A stretch of 13,419 nucleotides of DNA from a bacterium (GTDB lineage: Bacteria; Patescibacteriota; Microgenomatia; UBA1400; RBG-16-45-19): positions 1 through 13,419 of the forward strand of contig QKAA01000023.1 in NCBI GenBank assembly GCA_003247275.1. The letters run 5' to 3'. Shown one piece after another: positions 7,218 to 13,029 of this stretch; within the stretch, counting starts at the first letter, position 1, and the number at the start of each line of letters is the position of its first letter. The translations under genes were made by a program, and so were the position numbers. The notes beneath the pieces are model-generated. The model made no database searches. It was not told where the DNA came from and worked only from the letters and a program-made list of their open reading frames with translations.

Positions 7218-7917
7218 TGATTTCAGCGTTTGAGCGTAAGTCTTCTAGCCAGGTACTGATGTTGGTATTGGCTTTCTCATTTTCCAACTGAGATCTGACC
7301 ATGTCGTTGAGGTCGGCTGATTCAATGCCTTCAGGGATGCTGTCTTGGTTATCGACAATGTATTGAGCAATTTCTTCGTCGGTAACAGTGGTATCACCAG
7401 CGCCCAATGATTCAACAATTTGTTGAATTTTGAATTGACGTTTGACTTCATCTAGAGTTACGTTTTCAGCAGCTAGGGCATCATCGAGGGTTTGACCTTG
7501 ACTGGAAAGTTGAGCTTCAATGGTGGCGATTTGATCGTCAATAGCTTGCTCATCAACCACGTAATTCTGTTGTTTAGCGGCGTCTAAAATGAGAGCTTCG
7601 GTAATCATGTTGTCTAAGATCTGTTCACCAGCTTGTTGTTGCATTAATTGGTAGTGGGCCAAACGACTAATACTAACACCGTTGACTTTAGCAATGCTCC
7701 AGAATCGATAGACACCGTAGCCTAATAAAATGAGAGCGATGGCAACTAAATTAACCCACAATGGAGTCGGTTGATACGTTTTTTTGGTGGAGATTACTGC
7801 TGCCTTTGGAGCAACTTTTTTAACAGCAACTGGTTTCTTTCGACTGGCTGCGGGTTTCTTTGCTGCAGCTGTGGTTTTTTTTGTTTTTGTAGTTGAGGCT
7901 TTTGATGATTTTGCCAT
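7207..7917 (-). CDS. Membrane-anchored SurA-N-like chaperone-domain protein with Lys/Ala-rich tail
   Basis: The 236 residues divide into a Lys/Ala/Pro/Thr-rich cytoplasmic tail (1-48, e.g. KKTTAAAKKPAASRKK), one membrane segment at about 53-72, and an outward domain from about 77. That domain starts VNGVSISRLAHYQLMQQQ and continues with ILDNMITEALILDAAKQQ and TLDEVKRQFKIQQIVESL, the layout of the N-terminal chaperone domain of SurA/PrsA foldases. The parvulin prolyl isomerase domain is absent, so a peptide-binding chaperone or assembly role outside the membrane is inferred. The tail resembles histone H1 or HU tails and may bind nucleic acid or acidic partners. A promoter lies just upstream and AAAGGAA is a well-spaced Shine-Dalgarno site. 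The gene ends inside the GH57 gene, tail to tail. Confidence 0.75.
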   Translation of the reverse strand: MAKSSKASTTKTKKTTAAAKKPAASRKKPVAVKKVAPKAAVISTKKTYQPTPLWVNLVAIALILLGYGVYRFWSIAKVNGVSISRLAHYQLMQQQAGEQILDNMITEALILDAAKQQNYVVDEQAIDDQIATIEAQLSSQGQTLDDALAAENVTLDEVKRQFKIQQIVESLGAGDTTVTDEEIAQYIVDNQDSIPEGIESADLNDMVRSQLENEKANTNISTWLEDLRSNAEIITY

Positions 7918-7940
7918 ACGATTCCTTTATTATTTTTTGC

Positions 7941-7971
7941 ATTATATGCGTTCAAGCATATCATAAGCCAA
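7941..7971 (-). promoter_or_regulatory. Promoter of the SurA-N-like gene
   Basis: On the minus strand a perfect TATAAT (7946-7941) lies 23 bases before the ATG at 7917. A partial -35, TTGGCT (7971-7966), precedes it with a 19-base spacer, longer than the ideal 17. The leader then carries AAAGGAA as ribosome binding site. Confidence 0.6.
7944..7961. promoter_or_regulatory. Dyad overlapping the -10 box of the SurA-N-like gene
   Basis: ATATGC (7944-7949) and GCATAT (7956-7961) form a perfect 6-bp inverted repeat with a 6-base centre. The left arm covers half of the TATAAT box at 7941-7946, so a protein bound here would block the promoter. Operator function is inference from position. Confidence 0.35.
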
Positions 7972-8010
7972 TAAAGAGTGTGTTATCAAGCTGATTTTGG
8001 TGAGGAAAAA

Positions 8011-8637
8011 TTAGGACGAAGCAAAAGGAAAATAATCATAGTGAGCAATCGTTTGATTGTCATTGATGATGCCGGCTACCACGCCGCCAGGAATACATTC
8101 TTTATAGTCCCACTCGATATCAATGTCAGTTAATGGCAGCTCGTTTTTTGATTTGGCAATGACGACATACGGATCAAATGGTTCGGCCCAAGGTGAACCC
8201 CAACGATTTAAACTGTCTTTTTCTTCTTGGGTGAAATGAGGCAACATTTGATCATATTTTGACGGATGCAAACCGTCTCGCAATGGGTTAATGGTTTCGA
8301 TGACAGCTAGTTGAAAGGTAGCAAGCACATCATTAATGCTGCCCCACAACAGAATGGTGTGGATGTCAGTTTCAACAGATGACCAAGGAAATGAAAAGGA
8401 AATCATTTGATTTGACAATGTTTCTGCAGTCTTAAAAAAGGTTTCAACATTGCGACCCGGAATCATGGTGTGATAGAGACTAATATATGGCGGATGAGTT
8501 TGATCCCATTGATTGCAGCCCTCAATTTGCTCACATACAGATTTATTGATGGCAATAATAGAGTTTGATTGTTTTTCGGGAAGAGACAGGCCGAAGAAAA
8601 TATGTTGCGGTGATTCAAGGTAGTTTTCAAAAATCAT
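8011..8637 (-). CDS. 2H-phosphoesterase/2'-5' RNA ligase-like fold protein, both catalytic His apparently lost
   Basis: I do not recognise a named gene, but the layout fits the 2H phosphoesterase (LigT/2'-5' RNA ligase-like) superfamily. From the ATG at 8637 (208 residues) the first strand reads HIFFGLSLPEK, like the usual FFAIxLP opening. A first motif, PPYISLYHTM, is at about 49-58 and a second, EPFDPYVVIAKS, at about 152-163 after an SPWAEPF lead-in. Active members have H-x-(S/T) at both places (PHISLY, FxPHITIA); here both His align with Tyr, so it is probably inactive as a phosphoesterase or works differently. The reading frame extends to a TTG at 8703, but ATG at 8637 fits the domain start; GATACT six bases before it could be a -10. 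Superfamily assignment is by pattern only. Confidence 0.5.
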   Translation of the reverse strand: MIFENYLESPQHIFFGLSLPEKQSNSIIAINKSVCEQIEGCNQWDQTHPPYISLYHTMIPGRNVETFFKTAETLSNQMISFSFPWSSVETDIHTILLWGSINDVLATFQLAVIETINPLRDGLHPSKYDQMLPHFTQEEKDSLNRWGSPWAEPFDPYVVIAKSKNELPLTDIDIEWDYKECIPGGVVAGIINDNQTIAHYDYFPFASS

Positions 8638-8720
8638 ATATATAGTATCCGCCTGTGTGGGTAGATAGTGCAAGTCTTTAACGGCTGATTTTTGAGCACA
8701 CAATCTGTATAACTGTATGT

Positions 8721-8849
8721 ATGGTTACCGATACCTCTGTCGACATTGAATTTAATATATGGATTTGTTTACTGATGATTTTGGACATGGTGGTTTATAG
8801 CTGGATACTGATAACGCTGGTGCGGGCATTATTGATGGTACGGTGGTAG
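8721..8849 (+). CDS. Possible 42-residue hydrophobic small protein
   Basis: An ATG at 8721 opens a 42-codon frame ending in TAG at 8847-8849. It has a short polar start (MVTDTSVDIEFN) and then one strongly hydrophobic stretch (about residues 14-40) that could span the membrane. TATAAC (8708-8713) ends 7 bases before the ATG, the same spacing as other suspected leaderless promoters here. There is no Shine-Dalgarno site and no known relative that I can name. It fills the 218-base gap between the 2H-like gene and the alpha/beta hydrolase; otherwise I see nothing in this gap except an imperfect AT-rich inverted repeat at its right end. It could be a chance frame. Confidence 0.22.
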   Translation: MVTDTSVDIEFNIWICLLMILDMVVYSWILITLVRALLMVRW

Positions 8850-8855
8850 TTTCTT

Positions 8856-9917
8856 TTAAAGATACTTTTTAAAGAAATCGATGGTTCTTTGCATAGCGGT
8901 AGTAAAGTACGGATCGCTGATATTGTGTCCCCCACCTTGGTATTCATAATATTCGTAGGTTTTTTGATCTGCCTTTAGAGCAGAACCTAAATCTCGGGAG
9001 TAGCCAATATTAACCACAGAGTCGTTGACTGCGTGATGAATTTGAAGTGGGGCGGTGAGGTAGTGCAAATTAGCGGTTAAAGAAATTGATGTCCACAATG
9101 GATCAGAAAAATTAATGGTGTTGGGGTCAGAGCGAAGAATATCTAATTGCCCACTGTTTAGGCGGTTTGGATCCTCAACTTGTGATTGCTCTGGTTGACT
9201 TGGGCGAACATAGCTGTTGTCACTAATCCTGTATTTTGCAAAATCTTGATAGCTATAGACTGCTCCAGCCCAAATAACTCCAGCTTTGATTTGATCTGAT
9301 ACTTCCATGGAGCGTAAGACTAGATTTCCGGCCATACTGTGACCCCAAAAACCAATTCTGTCTGGACTAACTTGATCAAATGATTGCAAACTTTTGAGGG
9401 CGCTAATGGCATCAATGGTATAGGAAGAAGAAAAGTAGGTGCCGGAAGCTTGGCCTTCGGAATTGCCGTTACCGCGATAATCGATCTTAAATACAACAAA
9501 GCCGTTTGAAGCGAGAGCATTAACGTATTCAACGTATTTTTCAGTGGTGACGTATTGGGTGGGGGGAATATAGCCGTGATTAAAAACAATAGCGGGGAAA
9601 CCACCAGCTGGGGGTTGGCTACTAGGAACGGTAAGTAAGCCATAGACTGTATAACCTTCACTTTTATAGCTTGCGATATAGCGGCTAAAGTTTGAGCCTG
9701 GAGTTAATTTTTCCTCAATTTGTAGTGGAGAAGTTTCTATTTGTTTTTGACGTAAAAATTCAATACTTATAGGTGATTGGCTTTGCTGTTCGGTTATTTG
9801 ATTTTCGTTTTGGCTGGTTGGTGAAACAAGATTGTTGGCAGTGCTTTGTTGAAACTTGAATAATACAAGAACAACAATTATCGTGATTGCCAATGCAATT
9901 ACTACCTTTTTTATCAT
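8856..9917 (-). CDS. Membrane-anchored or secreted alpha/beta hydrolase (S9/dienelactone-hydrolase-like)
   Basis: A serine hydrolase with an N-terminal hydrophobic segment (about 5-21, an uncleaved anchor or signal peptide without lipobox) and a Gln/Ser-rich linker to about residue 50. The alpha/beta fold shows the oxyanion HG in VFNHGYIPP (111-119), FKIDYRGNGNSEGQ (143-156), the nucleophile elbow GHSMAG with Ser194, Asp299 in HHAVNDSVV and His331 in GGGHNISDPYF, giving a full Ser-Asp-His triad. At 353 residues it matches secreted prolyl-oligopeptidase-like or acyl-esterase-like hydrolases; peptide or ester substrate cannot be decided. It should act outside the membrane. It is preceded by its own extended -10 seven bases before the ATG, with no Shine-Dalgarno site. 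Confidence 0.83.
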   Translation of the reverse strand: MIKKVVIALAITIIVVLVLFKFQQSTANNLVSPTSQNENQITEQQSQSPISIEFLRQKQIETSPLQIEEKLTPGSNFSRYIASYKSEGYTVYGLLTVPSSQPPAGGFPAIVFNHGYIPPTQYVTTEKYVEYVNALASNGFVVFKIDYRGNGNSEGQASGTYFSSSYTIDAISALKSLQSFDQVSPDRIGFWGHSMAGNLVLRSMEVSDQIKAGVIWAGAVYSYQDFAKYRISDNSYVRPSQPEQSQVEDPNRLNSGQLDILRSDPNTINFSDPLWTSISLTANLHYLTAPLQIHHAVNDSVVNIGYSRDLGSALKADQKTYEYYEYQGGGHNISDPYFTTAMQRTIDFFKKYL

Positions 9918-9924
9918 AGTTTCA

Positions 9925-9933
9925 ATTCTATCA
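9925..9933 (-). promoter_or_regulatory. Extended -10 promoter of the alpha/beta hydrolase, probable leaderless start
   Basis: On the minus strand TGATAGAAT (TGn + TAGAAT, 5 of 6 to TATAAT) ends 7 bases before the ATG at 9917. No good -35 is seen, as expected for extended -10 promoters. Transcription would start within about one base of the ATG. Confidence 0.5.
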
Positions 9934-9991
9934 TTAAATTTACAGCTGCTCTGTGAAGTAGTTATCCTAAAAAATGCTGCAGAAATTATTT

Positions 9992-10543
9992 CTACTCAAA
10001 ATCTTTCCAAATCATCGAGGGCATGGGGGCGCTTTGATCTTGGTATTTGCTGGTTAGTTGCGTATAGGTTTTTTCTGCTGGTTGGGATAGTTGAGCGAAA
10101 GCGAGTTGTGCAACCCGCATGCCGGCATACACTTTAACGGGCAAATGGGAAAGATTGGTCATTTCAAAGGTGATTTGCATTCGAGCGCCAGGGTTAATAA
10201 AAGAGGCGGTAGCGTGAACAATCAGACCTAAACGGGCTAGGGATGATCGACCCTCTAAAACACCAACCAGATCGTTAGGGATGGTAATGGTTTCCATGGT
10301 GCTAGCAAGCACAAATTGTCTGGGATGAAGGATAAAGGAACCATCGGCAGCCACAGGAACTAATTTAGTTATTTCGTGTTCTTCTTTAACATCAATGTGG
10401 GTGATATGACTTTTAAACACGCGGAATTTATCAAATAACCTTAAGTCGTAAGCGGCTGATTGTAATTGGGATTCATCGTATGGGTCAATGATGATGCTCC
10501 CCTCCTCAATGCGTTTTTTGATATCTCTATCTGCTAAAAACAT
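9992..10543 (-). CDS. dcd: dCTP deaminase
   Basis: Dcd converts dCTP to dUTP (some members go on to dUMP), feeding dTMP synthesis in the cytoplasm. The 183 residues carry the start MFLADRDIKKRIEEG, SAAYDLRL (29-36), HPRQFVLASTMETITIP (73-89), the active-site GRSSLARLGLIVHATA (98-113), the catalytic Glu127 in QITFEMTN and the C-terminal KYQDQSAPMPS. These are the family blocks in the right order and length. The loop FINPGARM replaces the usual IDPGFxG/IDPGWSG, a change close to the active site. Whether it is mono- or bifunctional with dUTPase activity cannot be decided. A strong GGGAAGGGAG (10557-10548) lies just before the ATG, and TATAAT is 32 bases upstream of it. The next gene is divergent. 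Confidence 0.92.
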   Translation of the reverse strand: MFLADRDIKKRIEEGSIIIDPYDESQLQSAAYDLRLFDKFRVFKSHITHIDVKEEHEITKLVPVAADGSFILHPRQFVLASTMETITIPNDLVGVLEGRSSLARLGLIVHATASFINPGARMQITFEMTNLSHLPVKVYAGMRVAQLAFAQLSQPAEKTYTQLTSKYQDQSAPMPSMIWKDFE

Positions 10544-10547
10544 ATCA

Positions 10548-10557
10548 CTCCCTTCCC
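10548..10557 (-). promoter_or_regulatory. Strong ribosome binding site of dcd
   Basis: GGGAAGGGAG on the minus strand ends four bases before the dcd ATG at 10543. It is the clearest Shine-Dalgarno sequence in the window and confirms the start; it also shows that the organism uses SD-led translation alongside the suspected leaderless starts. Confidence 0.7.
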
Positions 10558-10575
10558 TTTGTTTGTGGTCATTTG

Positions 10576-10606
10576 ATTATACGATATGGTTTTATGCATA
10601 ATACAA
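10576..10606 (-). promoter_or_regulatory. Promoter of dcd
   Basis: TATAAT (10581-10576, minus strand) is a perfect -10. TTGTAT (10606-10601) is a partial -35 with a 19-base spacer, the same spacing as in the SurA-N-like promoter. The predicted leader is about 26 bases and includes the strong ribosome binding site. Confidence 0.55.
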
Positions 10607-10634
10607 TGCGAGTGAACTTGATGTACTAATTTTG

Positions 10635-10643
10635 TGCTACGAT
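10635..10643 (+). promoter_or_regulatory. Extended -10 promoter of the two-helix membrane protein gene, probable leaderless start
   Basis: TGCTACGAT (TGn + TACGAT) ends exactly 6 bases before the ATG at 10650, placing the expected transcription start on the A of the ATG. TTGATG at 10618-10623 is too close (14 bases) to be a good -35. Confidence 0.45.
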
Positions 10644-10649
10644 GAGTTT

Positions 10650-10976
10650 ATGTTTAAGACCTATGATCGAGCGATAGAGAAAATACTTTCTGAGAAACAA
10701 AAAGAGACTGATTGGAAAAAGATTTTAAAGCATCACAAGCGAATGATAGCGCGAATTCAGCATGAGAGATTAATTCATTTGTTAGTAACGGTATTTGTGG
10801 GGATTTGTTTGGTGTTGTGTTTTTTGGCATCCATTAGCGTGTTGAGTCCGTTGTTAAGTCTGTTAGATGCCGCGTTATTAATCTTGTTCGTGGCTTATAT
10901 TTTCCACTATCGTTTTTTGGAAAACACCACCCAAAAATGGTACAAGCTAGAAGATGAGATTTTAAAGAATCTTTAA
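10650..10976 (+). CDS. Small membrane protein with two predicted transmembrane helices
   Basis: I do not recognise a family. The 108 residues from ATG at 10650 have a charged N-terminal helix rich in Lys, Glu and His (about 1-40), two hydrophobic helices at about 41-63 and 67-87, and a charged C-terminal tail ending EDEILKNL, so both ends are probably cytoplasmic. The frame extends upstream to a TTG at 10632, but the ATG fits better with the promoter just before it. It lies head to head with dcd and is followed by the region-4 protein. The order of a basic helix, a helical hairpin and an acidic tail could suit a membrane adaptor, but there is no evidence for a particular function. Confidence 0.65.
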   Translation: MFKTYDRAIEKILSEKQKETDWKKILKHHKRMIARIQHERLIHLLVTVFVGICLVLCFLASISVLSPLLSLLDAALLILFVAYIFHYRFLENTTQKWYKLEDEILKNL

Positions 10977-11025
10977 CCCAGAGTGTCTAGGTTCATTTCG
11001 GAGAGTTTATTATAGGTCTAATTTG

Positions 11026-11034
11026 TGGTACAAT
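11026..11034 (+). promoter_or_regulatory. Extended -10 promoter of the sigma region 4 gene
   Basis: TGGTACAAT (TGn + TACAAT, 5 of 6) lies 25 bases before the ATG at 11060, so a short leader with GGA near the ATG is expected. An ATG at 11038 opens only a 13-codon out-of-frame reading frame. TTTATT at 11006-11011 is a poor -35. Confidence 0.45.
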
Positions 11035-11059
11035 TCGATGTCAAATTTGATTGGACGAT

Positions 11060-12163
11060 ATGGAAAAAGAATTTTTTAATAAACGTTCACCTGTGTCTCA
11101 ACCGATTGAGGATTTGAGACCAGTAGAATCTGAAGTTGATGCCAAACTTTTTACTGTAGCTACTCAACAAGCAATAGGTAAGCTTCCGGAACGACTTCAG
11201 TTTATAGTTAGTGAGAAATTTTGGAGTGATAAAACCTTCGAAGAGATTTCTAGAAACCTTGATGTAACTCGAGAACGAACTAGACAATTACAGATAAAAG
11301 CGATAAAAAAACTAAAAAATCCATTGATGGAATTTGCTACACCTGATCAAATCAAACTGGATAAAATGAGGAAAGAGAAAGAGTTAATCGAAAAAAATGT
11401 TTTTCGAGAAGATGTTCAACTTCCGGTACCAAAAACTGTAGCCGAGAAGACATACTTAAAAGGCTCTTTATCCTCTCGTGATTTTCACAACTTTATTTTT
11501 ACTGAATTAACTCACCAAACAGATGATCTTCCAGGTTTAAAACAGTTTCCTAATCATTTTTCTTGTCACCGAGCTTGGTCTAATGCGGCTCGTCAGTTAA
11601 AAACGAGACCTAATGGCCAATCACAGTATTTTTTTACTGGGGGAAATAGGGACAACTGGTTTATGATTGGCGCACTCATGCACCAAAAAAAATCAACAGA
11701 TTTTGAATCAAGTAGACAAAGTTGGAAAACAGAGACTGAAAAAAGAGGCTTATTCCCAATAATTGGGAAAGTAACCACCGAACCAGTTAAACAGACTTCA
11801 ACCTCAGCAAGCAATAAACCATTTGTGCCATTAGAGTCTATTTATCAGTTTTTGACGGATGAGAGAGAATTATCGTTTCTATTAACTCGAGTTAGTGAGC
11901 GCACTTATTGGATATTTAGGACAAAAGATTCAAAAAATATTGAGGGTGAAGCGAGTAAAGAAGGTTTTGATGAATTCAGAAAATATTGGTATGGAGTGTT
12001 AAAAAATAAGAAAGCTTTTACAATGTCAGGACTTTTTATGCCTGAAGCTGATTCCTACAACAGAAAGGTTGGATTACAAATCTGTAACAAACACAATCTG
12101 TTAGTTTATCAAGCGAATGAAGGTACTCTTTACGGTGGCGCTTATTTTCATAGAATAAGTTAA
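11060..12163 (+). CDS. Sigma-70 region 4-like helix-turn-helix protein with unknown C-terminal region
   Basis: From ATG at 11060 the protein has 367 residues. Residues about 41-87 match sigma-70 region 4: LPERLQFIVSEKFW, then FEEISRNLDVTRERTRQL and KAIKKLKNP, nearly the consensus VTRERxRQIExKALRKLR of primary sigma factors. There is no region 2 or 3, so it cannot act as a normal sigma factor; it may recognise -35-like DNA or bind the RNA polymerase flap, acting as a regulator. A charged linker follows (about 95-125). The remaining roughly 240 residues, with aromatic-rich blocks such as SSRDFHNFIFTELTH and RTYWIFRTKDS, I do not recognise. The frame also opens at a TTG at 11051, less likely. 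Base composition is AT-richer than the left operon. The next gene has its own -10. Confidence 0.72.
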   Translation: MEKEFFNKRSPVSQPIEDLRPVESEVDAKLFTVATQQAIGKLPERLQFIVSEKFWSDKTFEEISRNLDVTRERTRQLQIKAIKKLKNPLMEFATPDQIKLDKMRKEKELIEKNVFREDVQLPVPKTVAEKTYLKGSLSSRDFHNFIFTELTHQTDDLPGLKQFPNHFSCHRAWSNAARQLKTRPNGQSQYFFTGGNRDNWFMIGALMHQKKSTDFESSRQSWKTETEKRGLFPIIGKVTTEPVKQTSTSASNKPFVPLESIYQFLTDERELSFLLTRVSERTYWIFRTKDSKNIEGEASKEGFDEFRKYWYGVLKNKKAFTMSGLFMPEADSYNRKVGLQICNKHNLLVYQANEGTLYGGAYFHRIS

Positions 12164-12171
12164 GGGTTTTT

Positions 12172-12180
12172 TGTTACACT
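12172..12180 (+). promoter_or_regulatory. Extended -10 promoter of the CPBP gene, probable leaderless start
   Basis: TGTTACACT (TGn + TACACT) ends 7 bases before the ATG at 12188. A GGG directly touches the ATG and is too close to be a Shine-Dalgarno site. A T-run just upstream (after the preceding stop at 12163) has no stem, so it is not called a terminator. Confidence 0.45.
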
Positions 12181-12187
12181 AAATGGG

Positions 12188-13006
12188 ATGAAAGCAGATA
12201 CACAAAGAAAATCCTTGTCGCTTTATTTCGTGCTAGCCATTGTGATTTCTTGGCTGTCTGCGCTACTTGCAGAGCAATTTGATTTGCCGTTAACAACTGA
12301 GCGGGCACAAAGTGTTGGTCCGTTTATTTATGTAGCCATGCTGACTGGACCGTTTATTGGAGGTTTACTCTCAATCGGGTTAATGTATGGCAAAAAGGGA
12401 TTTAAGGATTTACTGAGGAAATTAACTGCTTGGAAAGTGAGTTGGCGTTGGTATCTGATAGTTTTACTTGCGACGCCCTTATTAGGGTTGATAGTGTTAC
12501 TAGGATTATCACTTTATTCGGCTGATTTTATACCAGCGATTTTTACGGCAGAAAATAAATTGGCTTTGGTCATGCAAGGAATTATGACCGGAGTTTTTGT
12601 GGGCTTATTTGAAGAAATAGGTTGGACTGGGTTTGCTATTCCGCAATTATTAAAACGGGGAGCAAGTGTTTTTAAAACGGGATTAATTGTGGGACTAATT
12701 TGGGGCTCATGGCACTTTATTCCCTTTTGGGAAGTTGATAGCTTTCAAGCTTTAGCTCCGTTTTTATTACTTATGGCACGATTATTTACCTGGTTGATAC
12801 CGTTTCGGATTTTGATAACTTTTGTTTATAGTCAAACTAAAAGCTTGCTGATCGTTATTTTGATGCACACCAGTTTAGTGTTTACTACATTGGCTTTGCC
12901 GTCGATGTCTTTAACCGGATCTCATTTGATTATTTGGATTTTGTTTTGGACTGTTGTACTTTGGGGAATGGTGGGAGTGGTCAATGGGAAGAAGTTGAGA
13001 AACTAA
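12188..13006 (+). CDS. CPBP-family (Abi/Rce1-like) intramembrane protease
   Basis: CPBP proteins are multi-pass membrane proteins related to the CAAX protease Rce1; bacterial ones act in peptide maturation, bacteriocin immunity or unknown roles. The 272 residues are mostly hydrophobic with about seven or eight membrane segments. Motif 1 is EEIGWTGFAIPQL with Glu142-Glu143 (usual EExxWRG), motif 2 is WGSWHFIPF with His176 (usual FxxxH), and motif 3 is LMHTSLVF with His227. The four ligands Glu-Glu-His-His are present, so it may be active, but the Arg of motif 1 is Thr and the Asn/Asp normally four residues after the third-motif His is Val. No bacteriocin or peptide gene is next to it, so the substrate is unknown. 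It ends 23 bases from a convergent gene. Confidence 0.85.
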   Translation: MKADTQRKSLSLYFVLAIVISWLSALLAEQFDLPLTTERAQSVGPFIYVAMLTGPFIGGLLSIGLMYGKKGFKDLLRKLTAWKVSWRWYLIVLLATPLLGLIVLLGLSLYSADFIPAIFTAENKLALVMQGIMTGVFVGLFEEIGWTGFAIPQLLKRGASVFKTGLIVGLIWGSWHFIPFWEVDSFQALAPFLLLMARLFTWLIPFRILITFVYSQTKSLLIVILMHTSLVFTTLALPSMSLTGSHLIIWILFWTVVLWGMVGVVNGKKLRN

Positions 13007-13029
13007 CTTTGGGATTTGTTTAAATAAAT

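Noticed and set aside
7784-7966. Plus-strand 60-residue Phe/Val/Ala-rich frame
   Set aside because: It is the antisense shadow of the Lys/Ala-rich tail of the SurA-N-like gene; its hydrophobic character follows from AAA/GCN codons read backwards.
8638-8703. N-terminal extension of the 2H-like protein from a TTG at 8703
   Set aside because: TTG start without SD, and the first fold strand begins shortly after the ATG at 8637; the ATG is preferred.
8849-8876. AT-rich inverted repeat (TTTCTTTTAAA / TTTTTAAAGAAA) at the end of the hydrolase gene as terminator
   Set aside because: The stem is almost all A-T with a bulge and no T-run follows on the minus strand; unlikely to terminate.
9961-9991. 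T-run after the dcd stop as terminator
   Set aside because: The only stem before it is about 5 bp of A/T; too weak to support.
9856-10137. Plus-strand 93-residue frame across the hydrolase/dcd junction
   Set aside because: It runs antisense over two well-supported genes and its hydrophobic start mirrors the hydrolase anchor helix; no promoter or SD.
11038-11079. Short 13-codon frame beginning right after the TACAAT box
   Set aside because: Only 3 bases from the -10, too close for a leaderless start, and it overlaps the real gene out of frame; a leader peptide cannot be supported.
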